A stretch of DNA of 64,000 bases, taken from positions 23,349,236-23,413,235 of the forward strand of contig CAMZMU010000071.1 of assembly GCA_947311845.1 (NCBI GenBank), given 5' to 3'. The translations under genes were made by a program, and so were the position numbers. Below the pieces are notes generated by a model, which was given only the letters and a program-made list of their open reading frames with translations, had not been told where the DNA came from and did not search any database. This document shows positions 33,419-44,075 of this stretch, piece by piece. The DNA comes from Poa pratensis (Eukaryota; Streptophyta; Magnoliopsida; Poales; Poaceae). Positions within the stretch are counted from its first letter, which is position 1; each line of letters starts with the position of its first letter.

Positions 33419-33904
33419 TTACTCAATCATAATGGTTGCAGAAAATCCAGTATCAGCTGGGGGATTATTAAACCTCACATGCCTACCGCTATCTAGACTA
33501 GTAGCTAGTCTCGCCAAGTGGTGTGCCTCGTCGTTCGTGCCCTGTTCATGGCTGAAAGTAGCCTGTTGAAACCTCGAGCTTTGCATTAGGATCTCATGAA
33601 TGACCGTGCCGTCTTGATTACATTGAGACAATCTGATGCCACTAGCAATCTGGGAACCAGAATGTCTTCAGCTCCGGATAGTGCTTCTCAATATGCCAAT
33701 GCTTCCAAAACTTCTGGATTTGTGATCCCTTCATATACTGTAGCTGACGCCCCTTCCGCAAGGTACCTGGTGATGAACATGTGGGTAGGTGATTGTTGCT
33801 CTCCCTCATGGATTAGTTTCCGGCGCACCCACCAAATCGCCCACAAGGTTGCCAGAATCTCTATGAACTGCACCGAGTCAAAGTGCTGCGCAATGAAAAT
33901 TTAA
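33419..33904 (-). pseudogene. RNase H-like (RVT_3 type) fragment
   Basis: On the minus strand two frames carry consecutive parts of the plant RNase H-like domain found in LINE-derived genes. The upstream part has LEALAY and a nearby VASDCLNVIK around 33,620-33,640. The downstream part has the SFSHEQGTNDEAHHLARLAT-type block and ends near RFNNPPAD. The two are joined only by a one-base shift near 33,600, and no reverse transcriptase or C-terminal extension is nearby. It is a degenerate remnant about 480 bp downstream of the three-domain gene, in opposite orientation. Confidence 0.55.
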
Positions 33905-34432
33905 AACAAACATGTTTTCCAACTAATTATTAGGAACACTCGAACATGCAAATGGTTCTGAACCAGCATCGTGAAATGGCTTTATAGGTTTAACCATGAG
34001 CAACTACGAGTTTTTTTCTCCTTATTCTATCAAAAGAAAGTGGAGAAGATAAGTCCTGTTGGCTGAATTGTATAGTTCGAGGTTGAAACAATCCAAAATT
34101 GAACAGGTAGGAATGTCCTGACTTAGGCGTGTAAAATGGCAACTAGATGTCTAAACTCTAGAATAAATTACTGTTATATTCCTGAGCATGATTTAGCATG
34201 AGATCATCATCCTCCTCCCTCCTCTTCCTAATACGACTTGTAATGCTCATATCCATTGCAAAGCTAAATTAAATTATTTCAGTTATACTTATCACAATGT
34301 TTGTCACAAGTGAGATCAACCAGTAAAGACACAAAACAAACAGTATGGGTGGTACTCTAATATTCCAGGAATCAATACCTAGCTTCATTTTGTATCACAA
34401 AAAAATGCACATGACATGAAAAAATTGAATAC
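33905..34432. other. No feature seen
   Basis: AT-rich intergenic sequence. No reading frame, terminal repeat or RNA gene was recognised. Confidence 0.4.
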
Positions 34433-35256
34433 CTTCCAGAAAAGGATCGGGAACTGGATCCCAAGATGGAGGGGGCTCGTCTTGTCCAACTCTCACAGCC
34501 TCACAGGGCGGGTAAGATCTGTAAATAAAATTCAGAAAGTGACATTATCAATTCTATTAGCTTCGGCCCATAACTACATTCATATAATTATGCAGAAAAT
34601 TCAGACAATGGCATAATAATGTTCATCTAGTGCAGCATGCATGGACTACTTCAACACACAGTACCAAAATGGCGATGACAAGTGAATTCTTTCTAGGTTG
34701 GTGTGAAATCTGAACATGGCAACATTGTTTGTTTTATTTTTTGTACAGACCATAAACCATCAAGATCAGAAATGCACAAACAAATACGCACGCAATTTCT
34801 TTCACAATTGGACCAGAAAAATCATGGTACAGACAAGAAACTAGAACAGAGAAATGCACTAGCACGGAGAAGAAAATAGGTTCATGTCTCTCTTGTTGGC
34901 GCCATGGCGCAGCATGCGAACCCCAGTTTCAGGACTCTCGCCAGCGTCTCCTCTCTACCATCCACCTCCCCCGCAGCATCGCCTCGGCGAGCAGAAAGCA
35001 CTTATTGACCCGCCGGCCACCAGCTCCAGCAGCACCATGCCGGACTGGATTCTCCTCGCCTACCTCCACGTCCTTCTCCTCTCGGCAGTCTCCTTCTTCT
35101 TGCGCTGTTTTCCGCCATCTTCCTCCAAGAATTCGGCTCCGTCCAAGAACCATAGCCAACCCTAGCTACGAGATGGAAGGATGAGAAGTAGAGAGGGGAT
35201 GTACCGGAGAAAACGTTGCTGCTGTGGGCGAGAGTCGGCGGTGGACGGGAAGGCGC
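34433..35256 (-). other. Possible short minus-strand gene or gene fragment
   Basis: The segment 34,433-34,518 on the minus strand has an acceptor (TTACAG), a donor (GGAAG/GTATTC) and an 86-base frame reading SYPPCEAVRVG then PPPSWDPVPDPFLEG. Its SW-PVPDP motif also occurs in the tail exon of the three-domain protein (SWPVPDPEW), so it may be the tail of a lost paralogue. Further upstream (35,200-34,930) is a GC-rich minus-strand leader-like region with several candidate ATGs. Element F inserted at its upstream edge. No complete gene could be assembled. Confidence 0.35.
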
Positions 35257-35641
35257 TGTCAGGGACCTTCGTCTCCAGCTCTGCGTTGACAACCGTCGGA
35301 TGTGAATTGGAGCGTCTACAGCGAAAGTTACCCATTCGGGCAACTTTCCCTTTTAATTCCAGTCTTTAGCTAATTAAGTATCTATTAGCACTGAGTGTGC
35401 TTAAGCCCTGTAATAAAGAACCGCTAATCTAGTGGTGACTCACGGTCAGTTGTATAAGGCCGGTGAGGGGTGGTTGGTGGGCACGACACATATAAAAAAC
35501 CTAAATTTCTTATCAGTTTTGCCTGTTCTTTCCTATCTGTACCTACTTTACCTAGTTCTAGCCAATTTATCTTGCAATTTCCCCTTAAATTCCTTGTTTA
35601 GATTCCTTCCTAGTTGCTCAGTCACCGTTGGAGTCTTTACA
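35257..35641 (+). repeat. 5' LTR of element F
   Basis: 385 bp; TGTCAGGGACC at its start, GTCTTTACA at its end. Partner of 40,892-41,276. Confidence 0.95.
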
Positions 35642-35807
35642 ATTGGTAACCAGAGCGAGGTTTAGCCACAAATTTTTTTCTCCACCGGGTTTCTCGATCA
35701 TCTTGATTCAAGTGTGAAATCCCCACAATTCGCCAGATCTGGAAGCGGTTGGATCTTCAAGTTCGTGCCGCCGCCGAATTCTCCACGAAAGTTCATCCTT
35801 ATCCATC

Positions 35808-38800
35808 ATGTCGGTGCGTACGAGGTCGCAAGAGGCGCTCGATTTGGCCGACGAAGAGGCGGCGCTGTTGGCAGCGGCTGAAGAACAGGCCAAAGCAGAG
35901 GAGGAAATTGCTCGCCGTCTGCCGCAGGAGGTCTTCAACATGACAAGGCTATTGGACAGGCAGCAACAGTCAGTTGACGAAATCAATGGTAATATCAACA
36001 ACCTTACTGAGATGGTGGCTCATTGGTGATGAATTCTACTGCTTCCGATCCATCGCAGCACCTATATCCACAGACAACTCATGAATCGACTATGTCCTCC
36101 CCGTCCCAGCATCAACCACCAACAGCCCACACCACCCTTAGCACCATCTTCGAGATCCAAACACCCACCTCAACCCCCAATATCCCACCTCAACCACACC
36201 CAGCCAGCTTCCGCAACCAAGATTCTTTTCAACACCGTCACCGAACCAAGCTTCTTCATCTTACACCCAAAATTCACAACCTTTGGTTCACCAAAACCAA
36301 ATCCATGCCCAAACCAACCCACAAACTCACCCACACATGTACCAACCACCATACTCGCAACCCTTCAACCCATACCAGAGCCAACCACAGCCACAACAAG
36401 AAAACACTTACTACCAGCCACAATACCAACCCAATTACCAGCCTTTGCTACCTTATTCTTACCAGCAACAGCAATACTACCAGCAACCCATGCCAATGCC
36501 ACAATATACTTATGCACAACCACCACCAATATATGTTCCTCTGAATCAGTCGGGACAGCAACCTCCGCCTAGTCCTGCAAATAGAGGTCGAGATTCTAGT
36601 CAGTCACATGATGTGCAGCGACAAAAAACTCCTGAAGAAAGGCAACAGAATACTATTGTTCACAGTCAGGAACCTAACATCAGGACACCAAGTATTGAGT
36701 TGCCAATGTTTTCTAGTGAGAATGCTGCAGGATGGTTGCTAGAATGCGAAGGAGTTTTTGAGTTAGCTAGCATTACCACAGATAGCAAGATCAAGTGGGC
36801 AAATGCTCATATCAGGGGCAAAGCAAAAACATGGTTAAAGAATTCAGTACCGAATATTTAGTCTATCAGTTGGCAACAGTTTTGCACCCTGTTGTGTGAG
36901 AGATTTCCTAGCCTGGGTGCTGATGAATCAATGGAAATGTGCCAACATTTGAAACAAGTAAATTCAGTGGACAATTATATTGATCAATTCGAGGAATGGA
37001 TGACAACCATGCAGCGTGATCACAGTTATCTGCAAGAGGAATTCTTTCTTCTGCGTTTCTTGAGTGGGTTAAAAGACTCCATTAAACATGATACTAAGTG
37101 CCACAAGCCAACTTCCTTGCGTGAGGCATACTGGTATGCCAGAAAACAAGAACAGTCTCATCTGTGCAACAACAGAAAGCAGGTGAATATCATTGCTAAC
37201 AGACCTGTCAATAACAATCCTGTAATCAGAAATGTGGTTAACAGGGAAATGAGACCGAAAGTTAATGCTGAGAAGTCCACTGAAGGAAAAAAGTGCTGGT
37301 ACTGTCCGGCGATGTGGTCCTATGGCCATAAATGTAATGAGTTGAAAAGCCTACTGCACGTATTGCAACTGCAGGGTAACTCTGATGAAGAACCTGAACC
37401 AGTGGAACAAGCAGCGTTACAACAAGCTCAGTTGCAACCAAATGTGGTTGAGCAACAAGAGGAAATTGATAAGGGAGTTTATATGTCCATCTCTGACTCA
37501 GCTTTGAATGGATTGCCAACAGATGAAACAATCTCTTTGCAAATTGTCATTGGAGGAGTGCCAGCAATAGCTTTGGTTGATTCAGGTTGCTCGAACACAT
37601 TCATTGATCATGATTTTGCTATTAAACTGAACCTTCCGACTAGAGCAACACAAGCTAGAAAGGTAACGATTGCTGGTGGAGGTACATTGGTAACTGATGC
37701 ATTAGTACCTCACTGTCCTTTCACCATACACAAGATAAAATTCAGCAGTACTTTCAGAGTTCTTGGATTGAAGGGATATGATGTAGTTATTGGAGTTTCA
37801 TGGCTGAAACAATACAGCCCGACAACATTTGACTGGGTTGATAGAACCTTATCAATAACAAAGGATGGTGTGCATCACACTTTTCCTGATTACCTACAGA
37901 TTCAGAAGAATCAGCTAATCTCAGCAAAACAATGCAATAAACTTCTGAAGAAAGGGGTTTCTGGCTATATGATACAGCTGTTTCAAGTGTACACTGAAGA
38001 AGAGGCAGTGGCTGAAATACAGACTGTACCAGCACAAGTGGAAAAGCTTTTGCAAACATTTCAAGATGCATTTGAAATTCCACAAGGGTTACCTCCAAAA
38101 AGAGATTGCGACCATCGCATACTATTAAAAGAAGGTTCAGTACCACCAAATATCAGACCCTATCGTATGCCATACAAACAGAAAAACATTGTGGAAGATA
38201 TGATCAAGGAAATGCTAGCCTCAGGAGTAATCAGACACAACCATAGCCCATACTCTTCTCCTGCATTGGCAGTAACCAAAAGAGATAAAACATGGAGGTT
38301 ATGCACTGATTTTCGCCAAGTGAATGAGCAAACGATAAAGAATAAATATCCTATACCTGTCATTGAGGATCTATTGGATGAGTTGCACGGCGCTGTGGTA
38401 TTCACTAAGCTGGATCTTCGGTCGGGTTATCACCAGATCAGAATGCACCCACAGGACATCAATAAAACAGCATTCCGCACACATTCTGGGCACTATGAGT
38501 ATTTGGTCATGCCTTTTGGGCTAACCAATGCGCCGGCAACATTCCAAGAATTGATGAATACAGTGTTTGCTCCATATCTCCGCAAATTTGTCCTCGTCTT
38601 CTTCAACGATATCTTGGTTTATAGCAAGAACCTAGAAGACCATTGCAACCATTTGAAAATAGTGCTTCAACTATTGAGAGATCATCAACCGAAGGCAAAA
38701 AGGTCGAAATGCACTTTTGCCACTCCTCAAGTGGAATATCTGGGCCACGTAATTTCTGCTGAGGGATCACAAACTGACCCAGCTAAGATAAAGGACATTG

Positions 38801-40861
38801 TTAATTGGAAAACACCAAAGAATGCATCTCAGTTGAGAGGAATTCTAGGAGCAGCAGGCTATTACAGACGATTCATTGAAGGCTATGCAACAATCTGTAG
38901 GCCATTGCATGAAGCTCTTAAGAAAACTGGGTTCAAATGGGGTCCAGAACAAGAACAAGCTTTTAATAAGCTTAAGCAAGTCATGACCACACCGCCTGTG
39001 TTAGCCCTGCCAGACTTCTCCTTACCTTTTGTCTTGGAAACAGACGCTTCAGGTGTCGGATTGGGGGCTGTACTTATGCAGAAGGGCAGGCCACTGGCTT
39101 ATTACAGTAAAACATTGGGAGTTCAAGCTCAATCACAATCCATCTACGAAAAGGAAGCTATGGCCATGTTGGAAGCTCTGAGGAAGTGGAGACACTATTT
39201 TCTTGGCAACAAATTGATCATAAAAACTGATAAAAAAAGTCTGAAATACTTGACTAGCCAACGTCTGCTAGAGGGAATACAGCATAAGCTTATGCTAAAA
39301 TTGCTGGAATTCGATTATGGCATTGAATATAAAAAGGGAGCTGAAAATTCGGTAGCTGATGCATTGTCCAGAAAGATTGAACACTACAACACAGATACTT
39401 GCTATGCCATCTCTGCAGTTGTACCTCGCTGGATTGAAGATGTTGAAAAATCCTATGAAAATGATATCAAATGCCAGCAACTTTTACAGGAACTGGCAGT
39501 GGACCCGCATAGCCATGCTAAGTATACCCTGTCTTCTGGGATACTATGGTACAAAAATAGAATTGTCATTGGTGAAAACTCTGACCTTCGTGAGAAGTTA
39601 TTCCATACTTTTCACACATCTCCTATTGGTGGGCATTCGGGACAAAGGGTCACATTACACCGCTTGAAGCAGTTATTCTTTTGGCCACATCTCAAGCAAT
39701 TTGTTGCAACAAAGGTATCTGAGTGCCCTGTGTGTCAGTTATCTAAAGGAGAACATGTTCACTATCCGGGACTTCTAGATCCCTTGAATATTCCAAAGAT
39801 TAAATGGTCTGAAATAAGTTTGGATTTCGTGGAGGGACTGCCGAAATCTAGAGGAAAGGATGTAATCCTCGTGGTTGTGGACAGGTTAACGAAGTATGCT
39901 CACTTCTTACCATTGTCACACCCATTCACCACTCAACAAGTCTCCAAAATCTTCATGGACAACATTTGCAAACTTCATGGCCTACCACAAGCAATTGTCT
40001 CTGACAGAGATCGAGTTTCACTAGTAAATTCTGGCAGGAACTATTCAATTCTCTTGAGGTCAAGCTCAAGTTGAGCACATCATATCATCCTTAGTCAGAC
40101 GGCCAGACTGAAAGAGTGAATCAGTGCCTAGAGCAGTATCTTCGAGCAATGGCTTTTCGTGAACCTAAGAAGTGGATGGATTGGTTACCATCAGCTGAGT
40201 GGTGGTATAATACATCTTATCATACTTCGCTACAGATGTCTCCGTTTGAAGCTCTGTATGGTTATCCGCCACCCCAGATTGGTGAAATGTCCATTTCACC
40301 TGAGCTAGATGCTAAAACAACAGTCACACTTCAAGATCAACAGGAGATGATGAAAGTGTTACAGGAGAACTTGCTCAAGGCTCAAAACAGAATGAAAAAA
40401 ATTGCTGATCACAACAGAGTTGACAGACATTTCACTGTGGGTGATCTAGTCTACCTCAAGATGCAACCGTACAGAGAAACAGCTTTGGGACTCAGAAATG
40501 CTCTGAAACTCACATCTAAATTCTATGGGCCATTCCGAGTGATACAGAGAGTTGGCAATGTGTCTTATAAGCTTCAGTTTCCAGAGGGAACTAAACTTCA
40601 CGATGTGTTCATGTGAACCAGTTGAAGAAACACGTTGGCCCAAATGCAGTTCCTAATCCACTTCTCCCAGTACTCACTTCTGAAGGAAAAATCAAAACAA
40701 CTCCAGCTCACATCTTACAAACAAGACAAATTCCAAGATCAGCAGGTGAGTATGACATTCCAGTTGATCAGTGGCTAATTCATTGGGAAAACCTCTCTGC
40801 AGCTGAAGCTACCTGGGAGGACGTCAACTTCATTCTAGCTGCATTTCCAGATTTCAAGCCT
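35808..40861 (+). pseudogene. Gag-pol of gypsy element F, with inactivating lesions
   Basis: Order along the plus strand: gag N-terminal helix (35,808-36,029, RTRSQEALDLADEEAALLA), a Pro/Gln/Tyr linker (36,280-36,560), capsid (36,670-37,130), zinc knuckle CWYCPAMWSYGHKC (37,293-37,334), retropepsin with DSGCSNTF (37,580), reverse transcriptase (38,100-38,760), RNase H with LETDASGVGLGAV (39,040-39,380), integrase (39,640-40,300) and a chromodomain-like tail (40,745-40,861). The longest open piece is 36,892-40,074 (1060 codons). Lesions: frame breaks in the gag linker; a TAG at 36,859; Asn for the first catalytic Asp of the RT box (FFNDILVYS; element E has FFDD); a one-base loss in integrase near 40,017; a TAG near 40,092; and another one-base loss near 40,612. 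It cannot make its own enzymes. Confidence 0.9.
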
Positions 40862-40891
40862 TGAAGTCTTGTCTTCAGGGGGGGGGGGTAT

Positions 40892-41276
40892 TGTCAGGGA
40901 CCTTCGTCTCCAGCTCTGCGTTGACAACCGTCGGATGTGAATTGGAGCGTCTACAGCGAAAGTTACCCATTCGGGCAACTTTCCCTTTTAATTCCAGTCT
41001 TTAGCTAATTAAGTATCTATTAGCACTGAGTGTGCTTAAGCCCTGTAATAAAGAACCGCTAATCTAGTGGTGACTCACGGTCAGTTGTATAAGGCCGGTG
41101 AGGGGTGGTTGGTGGGCACGACACATATCAAAAACCTAAATTTCTTATCAGTTTTGCCTGTTCTTTCCTATCTGTACCTACTTTACCTAGTTCTAGCCAA
41201 TTTATCTTGCAATTTCCCCTTAAATTCCTTGTTTAGATTCCTTCCTAGTTGCTCAGTCACCGTTGGAGTCTTTACA
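40892..41276 (+). repeat. 3' LTR of element F
   Basis: 385 bp, one substitution relative to the 5' LTR, preceded by a run of at least ten G residues that serves as polypurine tract. Confidence 0.95.
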
Positions 41277-41281
41277 GGCGC

Positions 41282-43865
41282 CGCGTCGACGTCGCCGTCG
41301 CCACCGAGATCGTCGCGCCGCCGTCGCCACCGTGTCTTCGCGTGCTCTCTTCTCTATCTCACTCTCTCTTTGCGTCGTGGAAATCGTTCCATGTGTCGGG
41401 TGGGGATTATTTTTTGGACAGTGCTAGCATCCTCGGGGGATCTCGGGAAAAAATCTCTCGGGTCCCTGCACGACATGTGTCCACCTCCTGGACTCAAATC
41501 CCAGCAAATCGTGACTGAAGCAAAAACGGTTCGAACGTAATAAGAAGATTGTGCTATTGCAGCAAAAATCCAATTTCAACCAAAAGTAACCCGCAAATGG
41601 TTCATTGAAGCAAAAACGGTTCGAGCGTAATAAGAATTTTGTGCTATTGTAGCAAAATGTCCAGTTTTCACCAAAAATCTCGTAAATGTTTCTACGAAGC
41701 AAAAACGGGTTATTTGTAACAAGAATTTCTTACTATTGTAGCAAAAGATCAATTTTCTCTCAAATCACACGTAATGCTTCTATGAAGCAAAAAGTTTCAT
41801 TCGTAGCAATTTTTTATTTTGTTCATAGCAAATGCTTCTATGGAAAAAGTTTTACTCGTAGAATCGTCAACTCGCACTATCCTGGATGCTTTTACGGAGC
41901 AAACCGCGCGTCGTCGATAACATCACTGCGCCATCGGTAGCAATGTCGCGCGCACCGGTAGCATCGCCGGCTCGTCGGTAGCAATGGCATGCGCCACCGG
42001 TAGCATCGCCGGCTCGTCGGTACCAACGACATGCGCCGTCGGTAGCATCGTCAGCTCGTCGGTAGCAACGCCACGAGATGTCTGTAGCATCCGCTCGTAG
42101 TTTGCCAGATACCGTCGGTAGCATCGTCAGATCGTCGGTAGCAACAACGCAAGACGTCGGCAACATCTTCTCATAGCTTTGCCGGATACTGTCATGTATC
42201 ATCAGCTTTGCAGGATACCATCGGGTAGCATCGTTAGCTCGTCAGTAGCAACGGTAGCAACACCGCACGGCGGTAGCATCGTCGGCTCGTCGGTAGCAAT
42301 GACATGCACCATCGGTAGCAACACCGCGAGACGTGTACACGTTGTTAGCATAACTACAAAACCATTGTAGCAAAAATAAATTGTGCTGCATCACCGAAGA
42401 CTGGGTAGCAAAAAATTTATACTATTGTAGCAAAATAACAAAACTTTGGTAGCAAAAATTCCGTGCTATTGTAGCAAAAATAACAAAACTTTGACAGTAA
42501 AACTTTGCATCAGTCGAAGTCTATGGCAACACGATCCCGCGTCTCTCGTAGCAAGGGCGAACGCCGTTGGAAGCATCACTTCGACGTCTCCGCCACCACC
42601 ATGACAGCAGCACCGCGTCGCCACCATGACAACACCACTGCCGGTCCATGGGAGCACCGCCGCCACGATGGCAGCAGCGCCTCCGGACCATGGCAGCACT
42701 ATGCCGCCACAACGGTAGTAGCGCCTTCGGGCCATGGCAGCATCGCGCCGCCACGACAGCATCGCGGCGAGCTGGAGCATCACGGCGACAGTAGGACCTT
42801 GAGGCCTCGGCCATGGCGCCGAGGGCAAGGATCTGCATCCCCGTGCCATGGCCTGCAACTGCAACGTCGGCTCGACGTCGCGGGCGGATAGCGTGGCACC
42901 GACGAGCTCGGTGCGGCACGACGCGGCTGACGGAGGTGGAGATGAGGTAGCAACGGAGCCCACCTGCAGCACCGCGCCGGTGCTCGCCGGTTGTAGCACC
43001 ACCACACCGACGCCGGTGACCTCTGGAAAGCAACACCGCCGTGCCATGGTAGCAAGCTGGCCATCCCTTGTAGCAAGGCCCCCGCCGCACGGAGCAAACA
43101 CATGGAGCAGCGCCGCCGTTTCTTCGTCGTCGTCCGCCGATTCAAAACCACAAACGCCGGTGCAAGCTTCCGCCGTGATGCAAAACCACAAACGCCGGTG
43201 CAAGCTTCCACTGCCTTGCTGCTAGGCCGGGACGATCTCACGTAGTGCTGCGGATGGGCGAGTTGTGAGGTGTGGGAGGGGGCGGGGAACCGGCAGAGCG
43301 GGGACGAGCTCGGAGAAAGAAGCCCGAAGAAGCCAGAGGCGCCACCGGAGCCAGTTCGCCTCCAGCACGCACGGGCCTGGAGTCTCCTCCGCGGTGTCGG
43401 GGACTGGAGATGCTCCCCGCAGATCTGGGCCATGGCGGCGTGGTGGCAGAGCGAGGTCAGCGTGCTGGCGACGGTGGCGGCGGTGGTGGCACGGGGCCTC
43501 GTCCAGGGCAGCGGCAGTGGCGCGGGGCCTCGGCCATGGCGGCGGCGCGTGACTTGGCAGGGCGGTGGCGCGAGACCTGCAGGGGCGGCGGCGTGGCGCG
43601 GGGCCTCGGCCCATGGCGGCGGCACGAGTCCTCGTCCAGGACGGCGGCAGGACGGGTGGTGCAGGAGGTCGGGGGTAGGAGGTGGTTCGGGTGAGAGGTG
43701 GAAGAACGAACGGGACAAGTGGGCAACGTGGAACTCTGATAGCCACGGGATAAAAAACGATCCGACGGTGCGCGAGGGGGAGGACGGGAGGAACGGATCC
43801 CCCAAGGGATTACAAGGCTTTTCCTTATTTTTTCCAGACCAAGGCAGTGGAAAGTGAACGGGGTG
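41282..43865. other. GC-rich low-information DNA with dispersed CGTCGGTAGCA words
   Basis: From about 41,500 to 42,500 the words GTAGCA and GAAGCAAAAACGG recur. Between 41,915 and 42,330 the phrase CGTCGGTAGCA(A/T)CG recurs about a dozen times at irregular spacing. From 42,500 to 43,700 the DNA is very GC-rich and open on both strands in overlapping frames (up to 341 codons), which composition alone explains. A roughly 29-base direct repeat containing ACAAACGCCGGTGCAAGC occurs at about 43,143 and 43,181. No domain was recognised. It may be the interior of a non-autonomous DNA transposon or Helitron; no ends were found. Confidence 0.45.
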
Positions 43866-44020
43866 GGTGGGCTGAATTCCCTCCCGGGGATAAACAAAGA
43901 CGAAAAGTTGTTGGGGTGTAAAAACTACCCTGCCGGGCTGGAAAACCAGGCTTGGGGTCCAATCCTGACGAATCCCTGCCTCCTAGGGGGTTAACCGAAC
44001 CAGGCCTACAGGTGCTCTTA
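43866..44020 (+). repeat. Dispersed repeat, copy 2 (MITE-like)
   Basis: Second copy of the repeat at 25,080-25,235, same orientation. Both run into GGCCTAC(A/G)GGTGCTCTTAT before diverging. Confidence 0.65.
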
Positions 44021-44043
44021 TTGTACTTGCTTTTAGGTTCCCA

Positions 44044-44075
44044 TAGTAAACATGCCCGTGCGTTGCAACGGGAGA
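44044..44075 (-). mobile_element. Second Helitron-like 3' end, imperfect
   Basis: On the minus strand: a CCCG...CGGG hairpin (44,055-44,072), then CATGTTTA and CTAT in place of the CTAG seen at 1278-1281. The hairpin core GCAACGCACGGGCATG is shared between the two sites, so they are the same family. The altered final base suggests decay. Confidence 0.4.

Larger units (their letters stand above)
35252..41281 (+). mobile_element. Full-length Ty3/gypsy element F
   Basis: This is a complete element: 5' LTR 35,257-35,641 and 3' LTR 40,892-41,276, each 385 bp with TGTC...TACA ends, differing by one substitution that I could find (A/C near 35,493 and 41,129). The perfect 5-base duplication GGCGC lies at 35,252-35,256 and 41,277-41,281. 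The PBS follows at 35,644-35,660 (TGGTAACCAGAGCGAGG) and a G-run polypurine tract sits at about 40,877-40,891. It is young by LTR identity and inserted in a GC-rich leader-like sequence. Confidence 0.95.

Noticed and set aside
42466..43897. Long overlapping open frames on both strands (up to 341 codons)
   Set aside because: The DNA is very GC-rich, frames are open simultaneously on both strands, and the translations are Arg/Ala/Pro/Cys-rich with no motif; composition explains them.
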